Shown here piece after piece: positions 48,236 to 57,545 of a stretch of DNA of 64,000 bases (the stretch's first letter is position 1; each line of letters starts with the position of its first letter). Made by a program: the position numbers and the translations under genes. This DNA is from Enterobacter dykesii (lineage in GTDB: Bacteria; Pseudomonadota; Gammaproteobacteria; Enterobacterales; Enterobacteriaceae). The notes beneath the pieces were generated by a model, which was not told the DNA's origin, made no database searches, and worked only from the letters and a program-made list of their open reading frames with translations. Where the stretch lies: NCBI RefSeq assembly GCF_008364625.2, contig NZ_CP126604.1:1116001-1180000 (forward strand), in the 5' to 3' direction.

Positions 48236-49473
48236 GCGTGCTCCCTACGCCTGAATACAGCCGCAATATGCGGCTGATTGGCCATAGCGATCAGGGCGGT
48301 CGTCCGGACGGCGTGCAGCTGATGGTCCATCGCGGTTTCGCCTGGATCGGCCATATGGTGTCGCAGGGCTTTTCGATTGTCGACGTGCGCGACCCGAAAA
48401 ACCCGAAAGCGGCGGGCTACGTGCCCGCGCCGCCCGGCACCTGGAACGTGCACCTGCAGGCGCATGACGACCTGCTGCTGGTAATTAACGCCCGGGATCT
48501 GTTTGCCGATGCCCGCTTTGCCGACGAGAAGGTCTATTACACCCGCCAGGTGGGGGAGACCGTCAGCGACGTGCAGGACAAAGGCTGGAGCGCCGGACTT
48601 CGCGTGTTTGATATTTCCACGCCCGACAGGCCGCGCGAAATCGGCTTTCTGTCGCTGAGCGGAATCGGAATTCACCGCATCTGGTACGTCGGCGGACGCT
48701 GGGCCTACGTTTCAGCGCTGATTGACGGCTTTACCGACTACATCTTCCTGACCATCGATCTGGCCGATCCGCGTAAGCCCGAAGTGGCGGGGCGCTGGTG
48801 GCTGCCGGGGATGAACCAGGCCGAAGGGGAGAAGCCGAACTGGCCGGAAGGGAAACGCTACGCGCTGCACCACGCGATTATCGCGGGCGATACCGCCTAC
48901 GGCAGCTGGCGCGACGGCGGCCTGACGCTGCTGGACGTGAAGGACCGCACCCGGCCGAAGCTGATTAGCCACCGCAACTGGAGCCCGCCGTTTGGCGGCG
49001 GGACGCACACCGCGCTGCCGCTGCCGGACCGCGATCTGCTGGTGGTGCTGGACGAAGCGGTGCTGGATAACCAGGAGGACGGCGAAAAGCTGATCTGGCT
49101 GTTTGATATCCGCGAGCCGTCGAACCCGGTCAGCATCTCGACCTTCCCGCAGCCGGATGAAACCGACTACGTGGCGAAAGGGGCGCATTTTGGCCCGCAT
49201 AACCTGCACGAGAACCGGCCGGGGAGCTTTGTCAGCTCGACGCTGATTTTTGCCACGTATCAGAATGCGGGCGTGCGCGCGTATGACATTTCCAATCCGT
49301 ATCGACCGGTGGAAACGGGCGCGCTGGTGCCCGCCGCACCGGAGAGAATGATGGACACGCGGCCAAATCGTCCGCAGGTGATCCAGTCGTGCGACGTGTT
49401 TGTGGATGCGCAGGGGATTATTTACAGCACGGACTATAACGGCGGGCTGTCGGTGATTGAGTATCTGGGGTGA
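48232..49473 (+). CDS. Seven-bladed LVIVD-repeat propeller protein of the ABC operon
   Basis: 413 residues, no signal peptide, so cytoplasmic. Seven LVIVD-type blade motifs can be read: GFSIVDVRDPKNP (46-58), GLRVFDISTPDRP (122-134), FLTIDLADPRKP (172-183), GLTLLDVKDRTRP (230-242), LIWLFDIREPSNP (287-299), GVRAYDISNPYRP (347-359) and GLSVIEYLG (405-413). Histidines recur once per blade (33/41, 74/78, 148, 213/214, 259, 319/323/326), suggesting a metal site in the central channel, as in SBP56/methanethiol oxidase propellers (comparison is inference). ATGA overlap with the binding-protein gene. Function unknown. Confidence 0.8.
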   Translation: MSVLPTPEYSRNMRLIGHSDQGGRPDGVQLMVHRGFAWIGHMVSQGFSIVDVRDPKNPKAAGYVPAPPGTWNVHLQAHDDLLLVINARDLFADARFADEKVYYTRQVGETVSDVQDKGWSAGLRVFDISTPDRPREIGFLSLSGIGIHRIWYVGGRWAYVSALIDGFTDYIFLTIDLADPRKPEVAGRWWLPGMNQAEGEKPNWPEGKRYALHHAIIAGDTAYGSWRDGGLTLLDVKDRTRPKLISHRNWSPPFGGGTHTALPLPDRDLLVVLDEAVLDNQEDGEKLIWLFDIREPSNPVSISTFPQPDETDYVAKGAHFGPHNLHENRPGSFVSSTLIFATYQNAGVRAYDISNPYRPVETGALVPAAPERMMDTRPNRPQVIQSCDVFVDAQGIIYSTDYNGGLSVIEYLG

Positions 49474-49479
49474 GTGCGG

Positions 49480-49513
49480 TTTTCTCCCTCTCCCACGGGG
49501 AGAGGGAGAAAAC
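49480..49513. repeat. Hairpin repeat between LVIVD gene and mtnK
   Basis: TTTTCTCCCTCTCCC and GGGAGAGGGAGAAAA form a long stem with loop AC, with T and A runs at both ends: a bidirectional terminator between convergent genes, from the same repeat family as 33168. Confidence 0.85.
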
Positions 49514-49522
49514 CAAATGCAC

Positions 49523-50722
49523 TCAGCTGTACTGACGCACCCGTGCCACCAGATCTTCGGCGCTGTCGATGCGGTCGGCAATGACAATCAGCGCTTTGCC
49601 GAGCGTTATCGCGTGGCGCAGGCACTCGTGGCGCATCGCCTCGTCCTGAATGGTGTCGATATCCGCCACGTGGGAAAGCCCGACGCTGCGGCGAATGAGC
49701 TCGGTGCCGCAGAAACCGATGGCGTCATGCCAGACCTTTTTCAGGAACGCGGAGGCATAGCCCGGCGCGCCGAGCGCGGCGTCGCGCGTTTTCTCGTTTG
49801 CCAGCGCCTGGAAGCGTTCCGCGAAGGTGTTCCACAGCTCCTGGATATCGCTCAGGCGCTGCTCGCGCGCGGCGGCGGCATCGCGAATGCCCAGGTGCCC
49901 CGGCAGGCCGCAGAAGTTCAGCAGCAGGTTGCCGATGGCGGTGCCGACGTCAAAGCCAATCGGGCCAAAGTAGCCGAACTCGGCGTCGATGGCCTTCAGG
50001 CTGCCGTCGGCCACAAAAATCGAGCCGCTGTGAATATCGCCGTGCAGGAGCGCTTCGGCGTGCGAGAAGAAGCGGTGCTTCAGGGAGGCCACGGCAATTT
50101 TAAGCTGAGCGTCGTCGCGAAGGGCCGCGACGTCATTTTCCAGCTCGGCCGGGTAGCTGTTGCGCTCGTGGATCTGGTACGGATCGTTGAAGAACAGATC
50201 TTCGGTGATCTCGCACATCTCCGGGTTGATGAATTTCGCCACCTGCGCTTTTTTCGCGTGCGGATGCAGGAAGAAATCGCTGGTGTGGAACAGCGCGTGC
50301 GCGAGGTATTCGCCCAGCTGACGGGCCGCCTGCGGGTAGTAGATATTGTTGATCAGCTCGCCGCGCCAGATGCGATGGCTGGAGAGATCTTCCATCACCA
50401 TCACCGCCAGGTCCGGGTCAAAGTGGTGGATTTTCACGGTGTGCTGCGGGCTGTGCTGGTAGTGCTCGACCAGCGTTTGCGCTTCAAGACGGGCGCGGTC
50501 CAGCGTCAGCGGCCAGGACTCGCCGACGCAGCGCACGTAGGGCAGCGCCTGCTTTACGACGATGCGGCTCACGCCCGCACCGTCGAAAATTTTAAATACC
50601 AGATTGAGGTTGCCGTCGCCTACTTCCTGCGCCTCTACCAGCGATGAAGGATCGTCAAGTCCGCCAAACTGCCTGGCATACTCCACGGCGTCCTGAGCGG
50701 TAAAGGTACGGTATTGCGACAT
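49523..50722 (-). CDS. mtnK: S-methyl-5-thioribose kinase
   Basis: 399 residues. Phosphorylates 5-methylthioribose at O1 with ATP. Protein-kinase-like fold: [12 protein letters not shown] (nucleotide loop), VMVMEDLS hinge, catalytic loop [13 protein letters not shown] and metal-binding [16 protein letters not shown]. MtnK is used when MTA is split by Pfs nucleosidase. Divergent from mtnA, with which it shares a clear MetJ operator. Confidence 0.96.
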   Translation of the reverse strand: MSQYRTFTAQDAVEYARQFGGLDDPSSLVEAQEVGDGNLNLVFKIFDGAGVSRIVVKQALPYVRCVGESWPLTLDRARLEAQTLVEHYQHSPQHTVKIHHFDPDLAVMVMEDLSSHRIWRGELINNIYYPQAARQLGEYLAHALFHTSDFFLHPHAKKAQVAKFINPEMCEITEDLFFNDPYQIHERNSYPAELENDVAALRDDAQLKIAVASLKHRFFSHAEALLHGDIHSGSIFVADGSLKAIDAEFGYFGPIGFDVGTAIGNLLLNFCGLPGHLGIRDAAAAREQRLSDIQELWNTFAERFQALANEKTRDAALGAPGYASAFLKKVWHDAIGFCGTELIRRSVGLSHVADIDTIQDEAMRHECLRHAITLGKALIVIADRIDSAEDLVARVRQYS

Positions 50723-50750
50723 GGCCTGCTCCTCACGAGTTTTCTAATTA

Positions 50751-50774
50751 AGACATGTAGACGTCTATACATCT
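50751..50774. promoter_or_regulatory. Tandem MetJ boxes between mtnK and mtnA
   Basis: AGACATGT, AGACGTCT and ATACATCT lie end to end, matching the Met box at 6, 8 and 6 of 8 positions. Placed 29 bases upstream of mtnK and 53 of mtnA. MetJ with S-adenosylmethionine should repress both directions. Confidence 0.87.
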
Positions 50775-50826
50775 GGATTTCATCCTGACACAATGTGCTA
50801 CAACAACGCAACAGGGAATTAACGAC

Positions 50827-51843
50827 ATGCAGACATTACAGACGACCAGCCTGCGGGTGGCGGATAATCAGCTCTTTATTCTCGATCAGCAGGCGCTTCC
50901 GCAGGAGAAATGCTGGCTGGATGCCTCGACGGTCGAGGCGCTGGTAGGGCACATCCACGCCCTGCGCGTGCGCGGCGCGCCGCTGATTGGTCTCTCTGCA
51001 AGCCTGCTGCTGGCGCTGCTGGCGGAAAACGGCAAAAGCCGCGACGAGCTGGCGGCGGCGCTGGAAACCCTGCGCGCCTCCCGCCCGACGGCGGTGAACC
51101 TGATGAACAATCTCGACCGCATGAAGATTGCGCTGTGGCAGGAAGAGTATGTTCCGGCGCTGGTGGCCGAAGCGCTGCGCCTGATTGACGAAGACAAACG
51201 GCTTTGCGACGCGATTGCCAAAGCCGGCAGCGCGCTGGTGAAGCCCGGCAGCCGCCTGCTGACCCACTGCAATACCGGCGGGCTGGCAACGGCGGGCGTC
51301 GGCACCGCATTGGGCGTGATTGCCCGCGCGCATCAGGAGGGTAACGTCAGCAACGTCTGGGTGGATGAAACCCGTCCGCTGCTGCAGGGCGGCAGATTGA
51401 CCGCGTGGGAGCTTGGCGAGCTGGGCGTGCCGTATCAGCTGATTACCGATTCCATGGCCGCCAGCCTGATGGCGAAAGGGCTGGTAGACGCCGTGTGGGT
51501 GGGTGCAGACCGTATTGCCGCCAACGGCGACGTGGCGAACAAAATAGGCACCTATTCCCTGGCGGTGCTGGCGAAATTCCACGGCATTCCGTTCTACGTG
51601 GCCGCGCCGCAAACGACCCTCGATCCGGACTGTCCGAACGGGGACGCGATACCGATTGAGCAGCGCGCCGCCAGCGAGGTGACGGGCGTAGCCGGAAGCT
51701 TTGGCGCGGTGCAGTGGGCGCCGGAAAACGCGCAGGTTTATAACCCGGCGTTTGACGTTACGCCTGCCTCACTCATTAGCGGCTGGGTGCTGGACAGCGG
51801 TGTGGTCACGCCGGAAGCGGTGGCAAACGGGAAATTCGCCTGA
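50827..51843 (+). CDS. mtnA: Methylthioribose-1-phosphate isomerase
   Basis: 338 residues. Isomerises methylthioribose-1-phosphate to methylthioribulose-1-phosphate; eIF2B-alpha-like fold. Catalytic Cys148 in [12 protein letters not shown] and Asp228 in [30 protein letters not shown] near residues 48-56 binds phosphate. Divergent from mtnK. Confidence 0.96.
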   Translation: MQTLQTTSLRVADNQLFILDQQALPQEKCWLDASTVEALVGHIHALRVRGAPLIGLSASLLLALLAENGKSRDELAAALETLRASRPTAVNLMNNLDRMKIALWQEEYVPALVAEALRLIDEDKRLCDAIAKAGSALVKPGSRLLTHCNTGGLATAGVGTALGVIARAHQEGNVSNVWVDETRPLLQGGRLTAWELGELGVPYQLITDSMAASLMAKGLVDAVWVGADRIAANGDVANKIGTYSLAVLAKFHGIPFYVAAPQTTLDPDCPNGDAIPIEQRAASEVTGVAGSFGAVQWAPENAQVYNPAFDVTPASLISGWVLDSGVVTPEAVANGKFA

Positions 51844-51885
51844 GTCCGGCTATCCTTTAAGGGGTTCCCTTAAGAGGACACTATC

Positions 51886-52356
51886 GTGACGCTCGATCCT
51901 GAAACTGACTTAAAACTGGAGCGCGTGGTGGATGCCCCGCGCGACCTGCTGTGGCTGTGCTGGACCACGCCGGAACACATCAAAAACTTCTTCATTCCTG
52001 CTCCCCACAAGGTGACCGAATGCGACCTCGACCTGCGCGTGGGCGGGCGGTTCAACACCGTGTTTGAGGTGGACGGTCAGCGGATGGATAATCGGGGCGT
52101 ATTTCTTGAAATCGATCCGGGTCAAAAGCTGGTCTTTACCGACGGCTATACCGAAGGCTGGAAACCGGCCGAGAAGCCGTTTATGACGGCGATCCTGCTG
52201 CTGGAAGATGTGGGTGAGGGCAAGACCCGCTACACGGCGATTGCGCGTCATCCGACGAAGGAAATCCGCGAGCAGCATGAGCAGATGGGCTTCCACGAAG
52301 GGTGGGGGATTGTGCTGGATCAACTGGTGGGGTACGTGAAGGGACTGGCGCGTTGA
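51886..52356 (+). CDS. SRPBCC (AHSA1-type) domain protein
   Basis: 156 residues from GTG 51886 (AGAGGA seven bases upstream). START-like fold of the AHSA1/polyketide-cyclase group: LERVVDAPRDLLWLCWTTPEHIKNFFIPAPHKVTECDLDLRVGGRF, ending FHEGWGIVLDQLVGYVK. Such proteins bind small hydrophobic ligands in a deep pocket. It is 42 bases behind mtnA in the same direction, so it may be co-expressed with methionine salvage; no enzymatic role can be assigned. Confidence 0.85.
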   Translation: MTLDPETDLKLERVVDAPRDLLWLCWTTPEHIKNFFIPAPHKVTECDLDLRVGGRFNTVFEVDGQRMDNRGVFLEIDPGQKLVFTDGYTEGWKPAEKPFMTAILLLEDVGEGKTRYTAIARHPTKEIREQHEQMGFHEGWGIVLDQLVGYVKGLAR

Positions 52357-52365
52357 ATCTCGAAC

Positions 52366-52412
52366 GGCCTGAGGCCCTCATCCCGACCCTCTCCCACAGG
52401 GAGAGGGAGACA
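52366..52412. repeat. Hairpin repeat between SRPBCC gene and mtnD
   Basis: ACGGCCTGAGGCCCTCA, TCCCGACCCTCTCCC, loop ACA, GGGAGAGGGAGAC: same family as 33168, between convergent genes. Confidence 0.8.
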
Positions 52413-52415
52413 AGA

Positions 52416-52958
52416 TTATGCTAACCGTGGATACGCATCCGCAATGGCATCGCCCGTAAACTGCGCCACCCAGCCTTCCGGGTTATCGAAAATACGGATC
52501 GCCGTAAAGTTCGGTTCCGAGCCCATATCAAACCAGTGCGGCGTGCCCGCGGGAACGGAAATCAGGTCGTTTTTCTCGCACAGCACCTGATACACCTCAT
52601 CGCCAATGTGCAGGCAGAACAGCCCCGCGCCTTCCACGAAGAAGCGCACTTCGTCTTCGCCGTGGGTGTGTTCGTTCAGGAACTTCGCGCGCAGCGCCTC
52701 TTTCTGCGGGTTGTCGGCGCGCAGGCTGATCACGTCCCAGCTCTGATAGCCTTTCTCTGCCACCAGCTTGTCGATCGCATGCTGATATACCTCGATCACG
52801 GCTTCAGGTGCGGGATCGTGTCCTAAATCGCGATCCGCAGCCCAGCGTTCAAACCGCACGCCTTTAGCGTTGAGCTGCTGGGCGATCTCGGCGGCATCGG
52901 TGCTGTGCCACTGGTGTTGACTGGCGTCTTTATCGGAATAAATGGTCAATGCGCTCAT
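52416..52958 (-). CDS. mtnD: Acireductone dioxygenase
   Basis: 180 residues. Cupin-fold metalloenzyme: Fe2+ form yields formate and 2-oxo-4-methylthiobutanoate, Ni2+ form yields CO, formate and methylthiopropionate. Metal ligands His97, His99, Glu103 ([13 protein letters not shown]) and His141 ([11 protein letters not shown]) are all present. Overlaps mtnC by four bases; last of mtnBCD. Confidence 0.96.
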   Translation of the reverse strand: MSALTIYSDKDASQHQWHSTDAAEIAQQLNAKGVRFERWAADRDLGHDPAPEAVIEVYQHAIDKLVAEKGYQSWDVISLRADNPQKEALRAKFLNEHTHGEDEVRFFVEGAGLFCLHIGDEVYQVLCEKNDLISVPAGTPHWFDMGSEPNFTAIRIFDNPEGWVAQFTGDAIADAYPRLA

Positions 52959-53644
52959 GAAGGGATCTGCTCCGGATTAATCTCGTCAAACTGGTGGACC
53001 TGATGGTGATGGCTTGCGCCGTCATCATCACCGCGAATCAGCTGCAGGGTGCGAAAACCTGCCTGTTCAGCCGCGTCCAGCTCCTGATGAATATCGGACA
53101 GGAACAGGATCTGCGACGGGGCAATGCCCGTTTGTGCCGCAATGTTCTGATAGGACTGCACCTCGCGCTTGGCGCCGATGTGGGTATCAAAATAGCCGCT
53201 GAACAGATGAGTAATATCACCTTCGTCGCTGTAGCCAAATAACAGTTTCTGCGCGGCGACGGAGCCAGAGGAATAAACATAGAGATCAATCCCTTGCGCT
53301 TTCCACTTTTCCAGCGCAGGCAGTACGTCCGGATAGAGGTGGCCGGTAAAGTCGCCGTTCACGTAGCCGTCATGCCAGATGATCCCCTGCAGGGCTTTGA
53401 GCGCCGTGGATTTGCGGTCTTCATCCATAAAGGCAAACAGGGCGTCGATAAGCTCGCTAACGCTGGCGTGCGGGTGACCGATTTCATCACGCAGGTTGTC
53501 CAGAATGGATTTGACCGGCTCGGCGTACTGCTGCGCGGTCACGAAGGCCGCCAGCCGCTCACGCGCGTAGGGGAACAAAACGTCATGGACAAAACGGATA
53601 TCGCTGGTGGTCCCTTCAATATCCGTCACAATCGCGCGAATCAT
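52955..53644 (-). CDS. mtnC: Enolase-phosphatase E1
   Basis: 229 residues from ATG 53644, the known Klebsiella length. HAD-family enzyme that enolises and dephosphorylates diketo-methylthiopentyl phosphate. Motif [10 protein letters not shown] with Asp8 and Glu10, motif II YSSGS, motif III Lys in GAKREVQSY and acidic [11 protein letters not shown]. The ATG overlaps mtnB by four bases; the frame continuing to 53677 lies within mtnB. Confidence 0.96.
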   Translation of the reverse strand: MIRAIVTDIEGTTSDIRFVHDVLFPYARERLAAFVTAQQYAEPVKSILDNLRDEIGHPHASVSELIDALFAFMDEDRKSTALKALQGIIWHDGYVNGDFTGHLYPDVLPALEKWKAQGIDLYVYSSGSVAAQKLLFGYSDEGDITHLFSGYFDTHIGAKREVQSYQNIAAQTGIAPSQILFLSDIHQELDAAEQAGFRTLQLIRGDDDGASHHHQVHQFDEINPEQIPS

Positions 53645-54255
53645 ACTCTCTCCAGTTGTCGTAAACGCATTTCGCATTCAAATAAGAATTCTAATCCTTC
53701 CAGATGACGGCGGGCCTCGGCCACGTCGCGTCCCCAGCAGGTTAAGCCATGACCGCGCAGAAGAAAACCATAATTAAGCGGGCGTTCCTGTGCGTAATGG
53801 GCGATTCGGGAGGCGAGGGCGTCGATATCCTGGTCGTTATCAAAGACCGGGATAGCCACCGTATCCAGATGCGTGGTCTGCCCGGTGAGGGATTTTTGCA
53901 TCTCAAAACCGCTGATGTTGAGCTCGGCTTCTTTGACCAGACGCGACAGCACCGTGGCGTTGACGGTATGAACGTGCAGGACGGCGTTGGCTTCCGGGAA
54001 CAGGCGATAAATCAGCGTGTGAAGACCGGTTTCCGCCGACGGCCTGCGGCCAGACGGCGCGCGGTTGGTGGCAATTTCAACCTGCAGAAAGTCCGCCGTT
54101 GTCAGGCTGCCTTTGTCTTTGCCGGATTCGCTGAGCCAGCAGAGGCGTTCGTCCTGACGCACCGACATATTGCCGCCGGTGGCGGGCGCCCAGCCTTTGG
54201 CGCCAATCCAGCGGCAGGCGTCGACAAGATGTGTGAGTTGCAGGTTGTCTGTCAT
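53641..54255 (-). CDS. mtnB: Methylthioribulose-1-phosphate dehydratase
   Basis: 204 residues. Class II aldolase/adducin fold zinc enzyme. GGNMSVR (substrate loop), [14 protein letters not shown] with the zinc His pair, and [11 protein letters not shown] with the third His. First gene of mtnBCD, divergent from ybdL with Met boxes between. Confidence 0.95.
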   Translation of the reverse strand: MTDNLQLTHLVDACRWIGAKGWAPATGGNMSVRQDERLCWLSESGKDKGSLTTADFLQVEIATNRAPSGRRPSAETGLHTLIYRLFPEANAVLHVHTVNATVLSRLVKEAELNISGFEMQKSLTGQTTHLDTVAIPVFDNDQDIDALASRIAHYAQERPLNYGFLLRGHGLTCWGRDVAEARRHLEGLEFLFECEMRLRQLERV

Positions 54256-54294
54256 TTCCTTTTACCCTCGCGGCCAGGAATATTCATATGGTTT

Positions 54295-54310
54295 AGACGT
54301 CTAAGCGTCT
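54295..54310. promoter_or_regulatory. MetJ boxes between mtnB and ybdL
   Basis: AGACGTCT (perfect) is followed in phase by AAGCGTCT (6 of 8), 40 bases upstream of mtnB and 68 of ybdL. TTATAGT at 54334-54340 is a likely ybdL -10. Confidence 0.82.
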
Positions 54311-54377
54311 TGATTGCCAAAGACTAACATCGTGTTATAGTGGCAGCAACATAAGTATTACAAGCAGGCACAACACA

Positions 54378-55538
54378 ATGAGCAATAACGCATTGATTCC
54401 GAAGAGTAAACTTCCCAATCTTGGTACTACCATCTTTACGCAGATGAGCGCTCTGGCGCAGCAGCACAACGCCATTAACCTTTCTCAGGGCTTTCCGGAT
54501 TTCGACGGCCCGACCTATCTGCAGGAGCGCCTGGCGTACCACGTGGCGCAGGGAGCGAATCAGTATGCGCCGATGACGGGCGTGCAGGCGCTGCGGGAAG
54601 CCATTGCGGATAAAACGGCGGAGCTGTACGGCCATAAGCCCGATGCGAACAGCGACATTACGGTGACGGCAGGGGCGACCGAAGCGCTGTATGCGGCCAT
54701 CACCGCGCTGGTGCGTACGGGCGATGAAGTTATCTGCTTTGATCCGAGCTACGACAGCTATGCGCCTGCGGTTGAACTCTCCGGCGGCGTGGTGAAGCGC
54801 GTGGCGCTTCAGCCGCCGCATTTTCGCCCCGACTGGCAGGCGTTTGCTGCGCTGCTGAGCGATAAAACCCGCCTTGTGATCCTGAATACCCCGCACAACC
54901 CGTCGGCGACGGTGTGGCAAAAGGCCGATTTCGCCGCGCTGTGGCAGGCGATTGCGGAACGTGAAATATACGTGTTAAGCGATGAAGTCTACGAGCACAT
55001 CTGCTTTGCTGAAGAGGGACACGCCAGCGTGCTGGCCCACCCGCAGCTTCGCGAGCGCGCCGTCGCCGTCTCGTCATTCGGTAAGACCTACCATATGACC
55101 GGCTGGAAAGTGGGCTACTGCGTCGCACCGGCGGCTATCAGCGCCGAGCTGCGCAAGGTGCACCAGTACCTGACCTTTGCCGTGAACACGCCGGCTCAGC
55201 TGGCGCTGGCGGATATGCTGCGCGCCGAGCCGGAGCACTATCGCGAGCTGCCGCACTTCTATCGTGAACGTCGGGATCTGTTCGTGACGGCGCTAAGCAA
55301 AAGCCGTCTGGAAATTTTGCCCTCAGAAGGGACCTATTTCCTGCTCGCCGACTACAGCGCGGTATCGGATCTGGACGACGTGAGTTTCTGCCAGTGGCTG
55401 ACGAAAGAGGTGGGCGTGGCCGCCATTCCACTGTCGGTATTCTGCGCCGATCCCTTCCCGCATAAGCTGATTCGTCTTTGCTTTGCGAAGCAGGAATCGA
55501 CGCTGCTGGCGGCGGCAGAGCGTCTTAACACGCTCTGA
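54378..55538 (+). CDS. ybdL: Methionine aminotransferase (MtnE role)
   Basis: 386 residues. PLP enzyme, class I aminotransferase; transaminates 2-oxo-4-methylthiobutanoate to methionine, closing the salvage cycle. Pyridoxal Lys236 in SSFGKTYHMTGWKVGY; LNTPHNPSATVW and LSDEVYEHICF precede it. E. coli keeps this gene although it lacks the mtn genes present here. Confidence 0.95.
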   Translation: MSNNALIPKSKLPNLGTTIFTQMSALAQQHNAINLSQGFPDFDGPTYLQERLAYHVAQGANQYAPMTGVQALREAIADKTAELYGHKPDANSDITVTAGATEALYAAITALVRTGDEVICFDPSYDSYAPAVELSGGVVKRVALQPPHFRPDWQAFAALLSDKTRLVILNTPHNPSATVWQKADFAALWQAIAEREIYVLSDEVYEHICFAEEGHASVLAHPQLRERAVAVSSFGKTYHMTGWKVGYCVAPAAISAELRKVHQYLTFAVNTPAQLALADMLRAEPEHYRELPHFYRERRDLFVTALSKSRLEILPSEGTYFLLADYSAVSDLDDVSFCQWLTKEVGVAAIPLSVFCADPFPHKLIRLCFAKQESTLLAAAERLNTL

Positions 55539-56165
55539 TTATTTCACCGTCCAGGCTTCTGAGTAACGGCGGTCTGCAAACAGCTCCAGCAGACCGTTGA
55601 TTTGCTTGAGGCGCAAGACTTCATCGCCGTCCATTCCCAGCTCCTTGCTTATTCTCTCGTCATTCCAGCCAAGCTGCACCAGCTCGCGAACGATCTCCGA
55701 CATGGCGTTAATCTGGTGTCGACCCCGCGCCCGGTTGTGACGAATAGTGGCAGCCATACGGTCATGTTTATCCTGTCGGTCCTGGCGCAGGAAGGTGACG
55801 GGGAGATACCCCTTGAGCTGATGCTTCAACGCCGCCCGATTTTTACCGATTTCATGGCGATGAAAACCATCCACAATTTCGTAGTGTTGCGGTTTACTTT
55901 CTGTCACAACGATAGGTTGAGTGAATCCATCGAGCTCCAGCGACTTACTGAGCAGCCGTTTTTCTGGTGGCGCAACGTTATTGGGGTTGTAGTCGTTAGC
56001 GGTAATAGCGTCCTGTTTGATCCAGAGGACGCAGTCTATCGGTTGCTCACGAAACGGACTGTGTTGATGGATCGCTTCACGAAAAGCATTTATGGCGTTA
56101 ATGCGATCCTCTTCGGGAAGTGACTGAAGGTACGTTTCTATCTCGTTGATTAGTCTTTGTCGCAT
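55539..56165 (-). CDS. ybdM: ParB-like (sulfiredoxin-fold) protein YbdM/IbrB
   Basis: 208 residues from ATG 56165, matching E. coli YbdM; upstream frame lies in ybdN. ParB N-terminal nuclease-type domain: LSKSLELDGFTQPIVVTE...EIVDGFHRHEIGKN, then RMAATIRHNRARGRHQINAMSEIVREL, a GxxRxxA-like segment, and a helix-turn-helix-like ISKELGMDGDEVLRLKQI. Homologue of IbrB, which with IbrA regulates immunoglobulin-binding proteins in some E. coli. Overlaps ybdN by 16 bases. Biochemical role unknown. Confidence 0.92.
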   Translation of the reverse strand: MRQRLINEIETYLQSLPEEDRINAINAFREAIHQHSPFREQPIDCVLWIKQDAITANDYNPNNVAPPEKRLLSKSLELDGFTQPIVVTESKPQHYEIVDGFHRHEIGKNRAALKHQLKGYLPVTFLRQDRQDKHDRMAATIRHNRARGRHQINAMSEIVRELVQLGWNDERISKELGMDGDEVLRLKQINGLLELFADRRYSEAWTVK

Positions 56166-57373
56166 AATATGCCCCACTCCTTGCGTTTCGCCTTCACTCT
56201 GTCGCTGTAGCGCTGATAATGTTTGGGTTTGTTTGGGCTGAACGATAGCGCCCTGCACCAGTAGTCGTTATTGAGGAGAACCTTACAAATACGGCGCCAT
56301 GAGGGAATATCTTTGGCACCGATATCACCGTCCTGGGTATCGGGAATATCCTCCAGGCCTCTCTTCTGATACCAGTGCAGATAAATGGCGATTTTATTGC
56401 GGTAATGCTCAGCCGTATGTTGCGGCATGCTGTCGAGGAGCAGCATGGCATATTCCCGCCAGCACAGATGTTCGGGTTTCAGAATTTTTCGATGACCATA
56501 AAAATGGTTATCGTGTCCGGCATACATCCCCCCGCTGCGCGCACCGCTCACGCGTTCACACATGGCCGCCCAGCGATCGGGTTCAACAACGTGGTAGAGC
56601 CATAATCCCTGGCGCTGCTCCGGGCCAAAAGGTTCACAAATACGCATGTAGCGTAGCGGCACGCCGGCCTGAAACATCAGGTCATAGAGCGGGTTATAGC
56701 AACATCCCGATTTGGCGAACCAGGTCCATATATCGGCGGTTTTCCAGTCGTAGAGAGGGTAGATATACCAGGCATGTCCTCCCGGAGCGACGGTGGTCCA
56801 GGGCTTATCGTCGGCAAACCGCTGCTTGCGCGCCGACGCGATAGCCAGAAAACGGTTGTAAGACTCATCGGCGCGGATGCCAATCAGAACTGCTGCCGGG
56901 CGATTGCGAGAGAACCAGTCGGAGAAACTGCGGACAAAGGTTTCAAACGTCATGCCTGGCTGGTAGAAGGGAAAAAAAGCGGGATCGGTTATCGCATCGT
57001 CAGGTGGCTGGCGGACCCATCGGTTGCCGGGTTCCCAGCATTGCCATTCCGGCTGGAATTGCGAAAGTGAATTTTGCGTTGTCAGGGGAAGCGCGATCCA
57101 CCAGAAATGGTCGATGACATCGCTGTACAGCTCGCGCATATGTTCCACATGGGTAATGGTATGGGAAAACTGCGCTTCCCAGTCGATAAAGAGCACATCT
57201 ATTTTAATGTTCATCAGTCGCGCCTGTCGGGCAACCAGATGCAGCATGACGGTGGAGTCTTTACCACCTGAAAAAGAGACACAGGTTCTGGGTAAATTTT
57301 CGAGAGTCCATTTTATTCGCTCCCGGGCAGCAGTAAGTACATCCTGATTTATAGGGTATTTATAAAGTGACAT
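56150..57373 (-). CDS. ybdN: PAPS-reductase-like protein YbdN/IbrA
   Basis: 407 residues from ATG 57373, as E. coli YbdN. N-terminal ATP-pyrophosphatase (PAPS reductase/DndC-like) domain with the PP-loop FSGGKDSTVMLHL at about 34-46, IGIRADESYNRFL and IYPLYDWKTADIWTWFA; C-terminal DUF3440-type region with CWREYAMLLLDSMP. Expected to activate a substrate with ATP, possibly for sulfur transfer to nucleic acid (inference from DndC). Operon with ybdM. Paralogue IbrA acts as a regulator. Confidence 0.92.
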   Translation of the reverse strand: MSLYKYPINQDVLTAARERIKWTLENLPRTCVSFSGGKDSTVMLHLVARQARLMNIKIDVLFIDWEAQFSHTITHVEHMRELYSDVIDHFWWIALPLTTQNSLSQFQPEWQCWEPGNRWVRQPPDDAITDPAFFPFYQPGMTFETFVRSFSDWFSRNRPAAVLIGIRADESYNRFLAIASARKQRFADDKPWTTVAPGGHAWYIYPLYDWKTADIWTWFAKSGCCYNPLYDLMFQAGVPLRYMRICEPFGPEQRQGLWLYHVVEPDRWAAMCERVSGARSGGMYAGHDNHFYGHRKILKPEHLCWREYAMLLLDSMPQHTAEHYRNKIAIYLHWYQKRGLEDIPDTQDGDIGAKDIPSWRRICKVLLNNDYWCRALSFSPNKPKHYQRYSDRVKAKRKEWGILCDKD

Positions 57374-57545
57374 GCTTATTCTCATCCTGAGGGATAAATA
57401 CCTGACTGTAGCGTCAATACTAGAGAGCGGATTATAACAGTCAATCATTAATTGGATATGTAACGGATATGTCGCGTAATTTTATAACGGTGGTGAATGT
57501 TTTAACGGTGTGGTTCCCATTTTTTGCGAGAACCACAGAAATATC

